A stretch of DNA of 45,937 bases from Flavobacteriales bacterium (lineage in GTDB: Bacteria; Bacteroidota; Bacteroidia; CAIKAF01), in the NCBI GenBank assembly GCA_018401695.1, contig JAGYKD010000005.1, positions 1 through 45,937 of the forward strand. Reading direction: 5' to 3'. The notes under the pieces were generated by a model. That model did not search any database. It saw only the letters and a list, made by a program, of their open reading frames with translations, and had not been told where the DNA came from. Shown here in pieces: positions 40,595-45,937 of the stretch (position 1 is the stretch's first letter; every line of letters starts with the position of its first letter). The position numbers and the translations under genes are program-made.

Positions 40595-41334
40595 AGGTGT
40601 TGGGTAGTTGCTGAAAAAATCACTCGGCCTGCCAGGGCCTTCTTTTTTATTTCCCAGGAGTTCCAACCGGAATTTTCGGCCATGGAAATCCAGTCATTTC
40701 TTTTAAAAGAACGCAAAATGGATAGAGCTCCATCGTGCCGGGAAACCTCAGAGAAGTCCAGCACAAAGCTAAGCAATCGGAAGCCATAGAAGCTTAGGGG
40801 ACGTCGCTCCAAATCGTCCCAAATCATCCCAAGGCGTAAATGGCTTTGTGCAAATGTCCAAAGCTCAAGGATTTCGGAGCTACTCAAATGGTGCAAAAAC
40901 AGGCTTCCCACCATAACATCAAAGGGTCCTTGGGTGGCGAGTACCCGTTCTGCTTTATCTTGCACCACCCGGGCTTGATTGCTTAGTCCGGCATTAGCCA
41001 GCTTTTCCTTTGCCAAAGCACAGGCCAAAGGATCTACATCCACGGCAGTCCACTCCCATAACAAATGGCGCTTTTGCGCCTTTTTCAAAAGGGCAACCAT
41101 AGATGCTCCTGAGCCACTTCCGCATTCTAAAATACGCAGTGGTTTATGGGCATAGCCTTTGGAAACACGAACTAGAGTTCGAAACAAGGCTTCATAAACC
41201 CCCATGAAACGGTTGATACGATCTATCTCGTGGTAATTCAGTCGCTTTTGGCTTTCCGAAAGTCCCAGGTCCATCCATTCGGGCCCCGGGTGTCTGCTTC
41301 CAAAATCAGGTGAACGGGGCAAGCGGCTTTCCAT
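40591..41334 (-). CDS. SAM-dependent methyltransferase of the PKS cluster
   Basis: 247 residues with a class I Rossmann fold. The SAM loop is LRILECGSGSGASMVALL (about 67-84), then TAVDVDPLACALAKEKL and FDVMVGSLFLHHLSS. The C-terminal half (RRPLSFYGFRLLSF...VSRHDGALSILRSFKRNDW) is the type seen with quinone and phenolic-lipid O- or C-methyltransferases. It overlaps the upstream oxidoreductase by 29 bases and the PKS by 4, so it is inside one message. A tailoring role on the PKS product is inferred from position. Confidence 0.88.
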   Translation of the reverse strand: MESRLPRSPDFGSRHPGPEWMDLGLSESQKRLNYHEIDRINRFMGVYEALFRTLVRVSKGYAHKPLRILECGSGSGASMVALLKKAQKRHLLWEWTAVDVDPLACALAKEKLANAGLSNQARVVQDKAERVLATQGPFDVMVGSLFLHHLSSSEILELWTFAQSHLRLGMIWDDLERRPLSFYGFRLLSFVLDFSEVSRHDGALSILRSFKRNDWISMAENSGWNSWEIKKKALAGRVIFSATTQHL

Positions 41335-42442
41335 GACTCTGTTTGATAAGTTGCTGTGTAACGGGAGGAAAAACTGCAGCTGTACCTAAGGCCAGTTCGG
41401 TGAGCATAGTTCCACCAAAAAGCCCTTGCATGGTTTTTCCAAAGCGCAATCGACCTTGAATCTGGGCATTCCAGGCAGATTGATAATGGCTAAGGGCTGC
41501 TTTCCTAAGCTGCGGCTTTGCCTCAACCGAGCGAAGGGCCTCCAACCATAAGCGCGCACTTCGAATGGCCAGGGCCATGCCGTTGCCACTTAATGGAGCA
41601 ATAAGCCCGGCAGAATCGCCAAGCATGGGAAGCCCTTGAGTTATGGCTCCTCTGGCACTGAATCGCACTCCTGATATGGCTACCGGCTTTTCCCAAACCT
41701 TTCGGCTCTTTTCCAGCAATTGTTCCAGATGCGGATTTTGGCTCAATACATTTTGCTCCAAAGCTTCCACCCCACCGGCTTTCTTAACCGTTGCAGTGCG
41801 TACTAAATAACATAAGTTCACCAAACCTGTCTCGGTTTGGGAAACCCCGGCATAGCCCCCCTTAAAATTATGCAAGGCCACCAAATCTCTTGGCCAATCG
41901 GCTTCCAAATGCCACTTAATTCCGGAATACAATGTGCCTTTGCGCAAAAAAGAGCGGTTCAGTTGTCGATCCGGCTGTCCGAGTTTTCCATAGGCCATAA
42001 TGAGCCAGTTGGCTCGATAGGTTGCCTTTTTGCTTCGGACCACATACCCTTCTTTCTCCAATTCAAAGTCCAAATAGGGCTCTTGAAGAGCCACTCGAAC
42101 CCCGGCAGCTTCGGCTTTTTGGGCCAAATAGTAATCCATAGCCCAGCGGCTTAAGCCCAAACTTTCTTGATCTAAATTGGCCTGCAAGGCTTGGCCCGAT
42201 GGAGCACTTAATACAAGTTTATTTATGCGTGCAGGATTCAGAGACTCAAAATCTACGTCCAAACTTTTTAAAAAGGGTAGGACTTCAGCACTAATATATT
42301 CACCACATACCTTATGACGCGGCAAATTTCCTTTTTCCAGCACCAACACCTTAAGGCCCATTTTGGCCATACCTAAAGCGGAGGTTAATCCTGCCAAACC
42401 TCCCCCGACCACCAAGGCATCGTACTGACGGGTCACATTCAC
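41306..42442 (-). CDS. FAD-dependent oxidoreductase, geranylgeranyl-reductase/hydroxylase type
   Basis: 378 residues from a GTG at 42442, which overlaps the stop of the preceding gene by 4 bases. The FAD-binding segment starts YDALVVGGGLAGLTSALGMAKMGLKVLVLEK (about 6-36), followed by HKVCGEYIS. The second FAD block LPMLGDSAGLIAPLSGNGMALAI is the GD-x-A-G-x...G(x)G pattern of this family. Members reduce isoprenoid double bonds or hydroxylate aromatic rings. With a type III PKS and methyltransferase beside it, ring oxidation of a phenolic lipid, as in the known Streptomyces srs trio, is plausible. A longer open frame to 42679 covers the upstream gene and is rejected. Confidence 0.85.
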   Translation of the reverse strand: MNVTRQYDALVVGGGLAGLTSALGMAKMGLKVLVLEKGNLPRHKVCGEYISAEVLPFLKSLDVDFESLNPARINKLVLSAPSGQALQANLDQESLGLSRWAMDYYLAQKAEAAGVRVALQEPYLDFELEKEGYVVRSKKATYRANWLIMAYGKLGQPDRQLNRSFLRKGTLYSGIKWHLEADWPRDLVALHNFKGGYAGVSQTETGLVNLCYLVRTATVKKAGGVEALEQNVLSQNPHLEQLLEKSRKVWEKPVAISGVRFSARGAITQGLPMLGDSAGLIAPLSGNGMALAIRSARLWLEALRSVEAKPQLRKAALSHYQSAWNAQIQGRLRFGKTMQGLFGGTMLTELALGTAAVFPPVTQQLIKQSHGKPLAPFT

Positions 42443-43020
42443 TGCTGCAAATTTACGCAAGCCCGAGAAAGCGTTAGCGTCCAGTCTTGATGAAGCCTTA
42501 AACCGGTTCCCAAATATACAGGCTCGCCCATGGGCAGCGTCCAATACGTAGAAAGCATCATAGGCACCGAACCGGGTGCCTGCCGAGATCCTGCCATGGC
42601 TTCTCCCAAGCGAAGTAGACTTCCTAAGTAAAGACCCCGGTAATGTATTTGGCAGGGATATTCCTGCTGCATTACCCATTCTCCCTGAAGCAATTTATCT
42701 ACAACGGTTCTTGGCACCTGTGCTTGCACATGCAACAAAAGACTGTCTTCAAAAACCGAACCGGTCTGTGGAGCCCAAGCTTCTGACCGATTGGCATCCG
42801 CTCCAAAAGCATTAGTTCTTACCCAAATGTCTAATCGTTCGCTACCTGATGACCAACGAACCAAACTTTGGGAACTGCGCCAAGGCCCTTCCCCGCCGGC
42901 AAGCAACTCCGCACCCGACCGGCACTCAAAACCACCCGGGTCCGATGGCCATTGACCTCTTACTGATCCAAACGCCAATAAAGCAAAGCATATGGTTGCA
43001 AACCAAGTCGTTGATTTCAT
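42439..43020 (-). CDS. Secreted protein, first gene of the PKS operon
   Basis: 193 residues with a clear signal peptide (MKSTTWFATICFALLAFGSVRGQ). The mature protein is beta-rich with a few cysteines (FECRSGAELL, YPCQIHYRGL, ACVNLQQ at the end). I do not recognise a family. The FAD oxidoreductase starts inside its stop, so it is co-translated with the biosynthetic genes, and a periplasmic or outer-membrane role in handling the lipid product is possible. On the minus strand GACCTTTG (43035-43028), one base off the -7 consensus, ends 7 bases before its ATG and may be the operon promoter. Confidence 0.6.
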   Translation of the reverse strand: MKSTTWFATICFALLAFGSVRGQWPSDPGGFECRSGAELLAGGEGPWRSSQSLVRWSSGSERLDIWVRTNAFGADANRSEAWAPQTGSVFEDSLLLHVQAQVPRTVVDKLLQGEWVMQQEYPCQIHYRGLYLGSLLRLGEAMAGSRQAPGSVPMMLSTYWTLPMGEPVYLGTGLRLHQDWTLTLSRACVNLQQ

Positions 43021-43027
43021 GTAAATT

Positions 43028-43035
43028 CAAAGGTC
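43028..43035 (-). promoter_or_regulatory. Probable promoter box of the PKS operon
   Basis: GACCTTTG on the minus strand, one base off TAnnTTTG, 7 bases before the ATG at 43020. No clear -33 TTG is seen upstream. Confidence 0.4.
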
Positions 43036-43249
43036 TGTATATTTAAGCTAATCCCCCATTCTGTTAAGAAAGTTTACCACTTGCATCGGTGGCTTATCAC
43101 CTACATACCCTGCAGACTCGGCTTTGTTTCATCAAAAAAAATCAAAGATTTAAGCCATGGCCATGCCAAAGAGCATCCAAACCTAAAATTCCTATTGAAG
43201 GGGTCAAAAGCGGCAGTATTTACCTAAAAAAGCCGGCTGGGCGGCCCGC

Positions 43250-43571
43250 GACTAAGCGGCCACAGACCTGGTGTTAAAAGGCATAAGTTGCCCCCGCTTC
43301 TTTATTGCCTGTTTACTTGCCTTCTTTTGATTTTTGAATTGCTTGCTTGGCTTAAGGGTACTTGGGGCCCCAAGTGCGTTGCTCAACAAATAGGATTTTG
43401 CACGGGTATCCGCCTCCAAGTCCTCGCCCAAAGCCTAAGGGAGGCAAGGCTTCCGGGTGCTTGCTGCGCGCCGCATCCTCAGTCCTTGCCTCCCTAAGGC
43501 CTTGGGCTCCGGGCTTTTTGGCTCCTCCCCAGGGCCTTCTACATTTCTAATTTACTGAGTAACCAAAGCTG
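43250..43571 (-). repeat. Hairpin element copy 2 (element G), shared with 36.1 kb
   Basis: The 551-base gap 43021-43571 is AT-rich at first and turns GC-rich near 43220. The stem is 43427-43449 with 43484-43506 (21 of 23 paired; the inner 12 pairs are perfect). The apical 34 bases 43450-43483 are identical in complement to 36094-36127. Flanks CTCCGGGCTTTTTGGCTC (43507-43524) and CAAGTCCTCGCCC (43417-43429) also match the other copy. A separate 16-base palindrome ACTTGGGGCCCCAAGT lies at 43360-43375. Between 43220 and 43290 is another GC-rich stretch with GGGCGGCCCGC. No coding frame is convincing. Confidence 0.75.
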
Positions 43572-45464
43572 TTACGCTTCAAATTCCAAGGATCCACCAC
43601 CGGTATGCTTAACATAGCCCTTGGCCATCCAATCTTCCAACACATGCCTTTGTTCCTCCGCCAAGCTCGGGTACTTAAACAATAGTTCTTCCATTCTCCA
43701 ATGCCGCTTTTCATCTCGTACTTGGTGCAATAAATGATGAGAGGGGGCTGCTTTCTTTTGCCTTAAACAAACATCGCAAAGACCGCAGGGCTTCGGTGGC
43801 TCCTGACCAAAATATCGTATGAGCCCTACAGAACGGCAACAAACATCCTTAAAAGCATAGTCCAAAACGGCCTGCACCTTTTTTTTTAGTATCTGTTTCC
43901 TTTCGGAATATATTTCCGGAGGCAAAACCAGATTTGCGGCAGAGGGGAGTTCATTCCGTGTTTTAAGCCAAAGCGTCCCCTTACCGGGATCTAAAATATG
44001 GAGTGCTTTAAATTTCTCCAATTCCTTAAGCAATATTTCTGCTTGCTTTTGTTTATAGCCACTGCACCATTTTTGCAATCTTTCTTTCTTTAAGGGTATG
44101 CGGGTTTCCATAATTCCTACTGCTCTCCGCATGAGCTTTTCGGCCAAATCCAAAGCCTCCCCGGAAATGTTCATGGAGCGCAGGGCATGAGGGCTTCCAT
44201 TCAGCTTCAAATAATAGCAATCTGTTTTAAGCTCGGGGAGTTCCCAATAGCCTGCTTGCTCCATGAGTTTTAAAACGGCCATACATTCTTGCTGGCTACA
44301 ACGGCAAGCCTCAGCTAAAGCAGCATGATTTAGCTCCAACCAACGTCCCGGACTGGTTCCTTCGACCAAGTGGTGCCACTGCATTATCTTTTGCACCACC
44401 TTGCGCACCAAAACCAGCGGAGGAAATCGTTGGTCCAAATGTTCCAACAATCGATGTTGATCTTCTAAATTCACAATAGCCAAAGCCCTGGCAGGAGCCT
44501 CATCTCTTCCTGCCCTTCCTGCTTCTTGAAAATAAGCCTCCAAGGAGTCCGGCAAATCTAAGTGAGCCACAGCCCGCACGTCGGGTTTGTCAATACCCAT
44601 GCCAAATGCATTGGTAGCTGCCATCACGCGGGTTATACCCTTAATCCATGAGGCTTGCCGTTCGCTGCGTTGGTGCGGGTCAAGTCCGCCATGATAAAAA
44701 GTAGCCGAAATACCACGTTGGTTAAGCCATTCGGCTACCCATTCGGTCTTTTTTCTATTCCTTAAATACACCACGGCACTGCCGGGAGTTCGGTTTAAAA
44801 ACACCTCCAAGCGCTCCAACTTGTTGTCGGAGTGTACTACGGCATAGCACAAGTTGGGACGCTCAAAACTCTTGCTAAACACCTTAGCGTCATTTCCAAA
44901 GGCCAATTTTTCTTGCATGTCTTGCACTACTTCCGGAGTAGCCGTAGCCGTTAAGGCCAAAACCGGAACTTGGGGGAGCCACTCCCTAAGTTTGGCAATT
45001 TGCAGGTAGCTTGGCCTAAAATCATAGCCCCATTGCGAAATGCAATGCGCCTCATCTACTGCAATAAGTCCAACAGGCACCTTTTCTATCCATTCCAAGA
45101 AATAGGGATTTTGAAGGCGCTCCGGAGAAACGTACAAAAACTTAAGACTGCCATCAGCCGCCTGGTTCATCCACTGTTCGGAGGCGGCACGGCTCTGCTG
45201 GCTGCTCAAGGTCGCCGCAGCTATTCCCCGCCGCTTTAAATTCTCTACCTGGTCTTGCATCAGGGCAATCAAGGGCGAAACCACCAAGCAAAGTCCTGGG
45301 CGCATGAGCCCGGGCACTTGAAAACAAATGCTTTTACCACCTCCTGTGGGAAGCAAAGCCAAGGTGTCTTTTCCTTTTGCGGCATGCCGAACAATATCTT
45401 CTTGCAAAGGCCTAAAGGAATCGTAGCCCCAATATTTTGTGAGGAATGCTAAAGGTTCTTGCAT
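43572..45464 (-). CDS. recQ: RecQ-family ATP-dependent DNA helicase
   Basis: 630 residues. Walker A LLPTGGGKSICFQVP (about 38-52), DEAH box LIAVDEAHCISQWGYDFRPSY, motif III ALTATATP, and motif VI EAGRAGRDEAPARAL (about 316-330). The RQC zinc site is visible as CCRSVGLIRYFGQEPPKPCGLCDVC (about 545-570). There is no HRDC domain at the C-terminus, so the protein is of the shorter RecQ form, ending in a winged-helix-like stretch. It unwinds DNA 3' to 5' in repair and replication restart. It seems to be monocistronic; a possible second gene, the ATPase at 45485, ends 20 bases upstream of it. Confidence 0.95.
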   Translation of the reverse strand: MQEPLAFLTKYWGYDSFRPLQEDIVRHAAKGKDTLALLPTGGGKSICFQVPGLMRPGLCLVVSPLIALMQDQVENLKRRGIAAATLSSQQSRAASEQWMNQAADGSLKFLYVSPERLQNPYFLEWIEKVPVGLIAVDEAHCISQWGYDFRPSYLQIAKLREWLPQVPVLALTATATPEVVQDMQEKLAFGNDAKVFSKSFERPNLCYAVVHSDNKLERLEVFLNRTPGSAVVYLRNRKKTEWVAEWLNQRGISATFYHGGLDPHQRSERQASWIKGITRVMAATNAFGMGIDKPDVRAVAHLDLPDSLEAYFQEAGRAGRDEAPARALAIVNLEDQHRLLEHLDQRFPPLVLVRKVVQKIMQWHHLVEGTSPGRWLELNHAALAEACRCSQQECMAVLKLMEQAGYWELPELKTDCYYLKLNGSPHALRSMNISGEALDLAEKLMRRAVGIMETRIPLKKERLQKWCSGYKQKQAEILLKELEKFKALHILDPGKGTLWLKTRNELPSAANLVLPPEIYSERKQILKKKVQAVLDYAFKDVCCRSVGLIRYFGQEPPKPCGLCDVCLRQKKAAPSHHLLHQVRDEKRHWRMEELLFKYPSLAEEQRHVLEDWMAKGYVKHTGGGSLEFEA

Positions 45465-45484
45465 GCTCTAATTTAGGTATTGCC

Positions 45485-45937
45485 TTAGGGATTATCCGTT
45501 TTTAAAACGGATAAAATATGCTCCATACGCTCCTGAACAGAAACTAAGGGCAATAAGTGTATTTCGAAGCCTAAGCGCTCATAAATAGCTACCAGACCCC
45601 GGTGTATGGCTTCGGCATGCTCAAAATCTTCCCAGCGCTGAGCATCTTTAGTAAAAATGGCCTCCCACGGTGGGGTAAAAAACACCTGATTATGGTAGGG
45701 CAGGCCTTTGAGACTAGTTAAGGTGTCTTCGGCCAACACCAAGCCTTCCGCCATTAAATAACCGAAGCCATCGGGTACTCCCCGATCCAAAAAAACAGGG
45801 CCCTTTAGGGCTAAGGCTTCGTTTAATTGTTGCTTTCGCCCCTTCACCACTTCCCAATGAAAGGCTTCGTGGTCCTTCCACGGCAACAGGTCGCCGTCCC
45901 TTTCTTTCTCTCGAGCTATGATTTCTCTTGAAATTTC
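45485..45937 (-). CDS. NadR/Ttd14-like AAA ATPase, C-terminal fragment (cut by window edge)
   Basis: The frame is open from the window edge (first visible codons EISREIIAREKERDGDLLPW) to the stop at 45485, 151 codons in all. The visible part includes KDHEAFHWEVVKGRKQQLNEALALKGPVFLDRGVPDGFGYLMAEG, then FFTPPWEAIFTKDAQRWEDFEHAEAIHRGLVAIYERLGFEIHLLPL. This matches the C-terminal two-thirds of single-domain P-loop ATPases of the NadR-kinase/Ttd14 type; the Walker A lies beyond the window. Function is not established. The TTG start at 45886 suggested by the frame alone is not real, since homologous sequence continues upstream of it. Confidence 0.72.
   Translation of the reverse strand, partial: EISREIIAREKERDGDLLPWKDHEAFHWEVVKGRKQQLNEALALKGPVFLDRGVPDGFGYLMAEGLVLAEDTLTSLKGLPYHNQVFFTPPWEAIFTKDAQRWEDFEHAEAIHRGLVAIYERLGFEIHLLPLVSVQERMEHILSVLKTDNP

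Noticed and set aside
43089-43550. Several short frames in the gap before recQ
   Set aside because: They run across the palindromes and the shared hairpin element, whose identity with the 36.1 kb copy is not in a common reading frame.

Overview
The window looks like chromosomal DNA of a Bacteroidota bacterium, probably a Flavobacteriia/Cryomorphaceae-type lineage (placement below phylum is inference). Signs are two type IX secretion (T9SS) type A C-terminal sorting domains, one gliding-motility-associated (type B) C-terminal domain, two TonB receptors with N-terminal carboxypeptidase-regulatory domains, phylum-typical small families (DUF1599, DUF6787, SUI1/YciH, Zn-ribbon DUF2116-like), and core promoters of the form TAnnTTTG, several of them only 3-5 bases before the start codon. 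I saw no tRNA, rRNA, insertion sequence, CRISPR array or clear pseudogene. The genes at both ends are cut by the window.

Layout. 1-3.8 kb: a cut CocE/NonD-type hydrolase, a TacA/TacT-like RHH antitoxin plus GNAT toxin pair with a perfect inverted repeat as likely operator, and a heme ABC importer (hmuTUV). 3.9-5.3 kb: TolB-like beta-propeller and a DUF6787 membrane protein. 5.7-10.3 kb: a secreted beta-helix T9SS protein followed by a TonB receptor, with a strong hairpin between them. 10.5-13.7 kb: a translationally coupled pair of lipoproteins (TPR-CsgG-like and LPP20-like) and a YciH-like protein. 13.7-16.1 kb: a large choice-of-anchor-L/Calx-beta surface protein. 16.5-21.8 kb: a secreted lysyl-endopeptidase-like protease, a TonB receptor and a small secreted protein. 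21.8-30.8 kb: housekeeping and membrane genes (UbiA-family prenyltransferase, AlkC/AlkD-like repair protein, Maf, diadenylate cyclase coupled to folP, DUF1599, a DoxX-like protein coupled to an orphan OppB-type permease, Zn-ribbon protein, thioredoxin-like protein). 30.9-36.0 kb: SSB, YceI lipoprotein, RlmI-like methyltransferase, MATE exporter, outer-membrane barrel protein.

36.2-43.0 kb is the most notable coding region: nine minus-strand genes, mostly overlapping, encoding a secreted protein, FAD oxidoreductase, methyltransferase, type III polyketide synthase, FabI-like reductase, FabZ-like dehydratase, FabF-like ketosynthase, acyl carrier protein and a short phosphopantetheinyl-transferase-like protein. 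Read together they look like a private acyl-chain assembly line feeding a type III PKS with methylation and oxidation steps, as expected for a phenolic-lipid or alkylpyrone product. RecQ and a cut NadR/Ttd14-like ATPase close the window.

The most unusual non-coding signal is a set of GC-rich intergenic hairpin elements. Two copies (36.04-36.17 kb on +, 43.41-43.54 kb on -) share an identical 34-base apical region on stems that differ in sequence but keep their pairing. Two others (5.55-5.63 kb on +, 26.80-26.92 kb on -) share an apical 13-mer, AGCTTTGCGGAAC. A more divergent relative lies at 23.52-23.67 kb, and other structured intergenic tracts lie at 16.2-16.45 kb and 31.3-31.44 kb. They could be REP/MITE-like repeats or structured RNAs. 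All statements rest on reading the sequence; no database search was possible.
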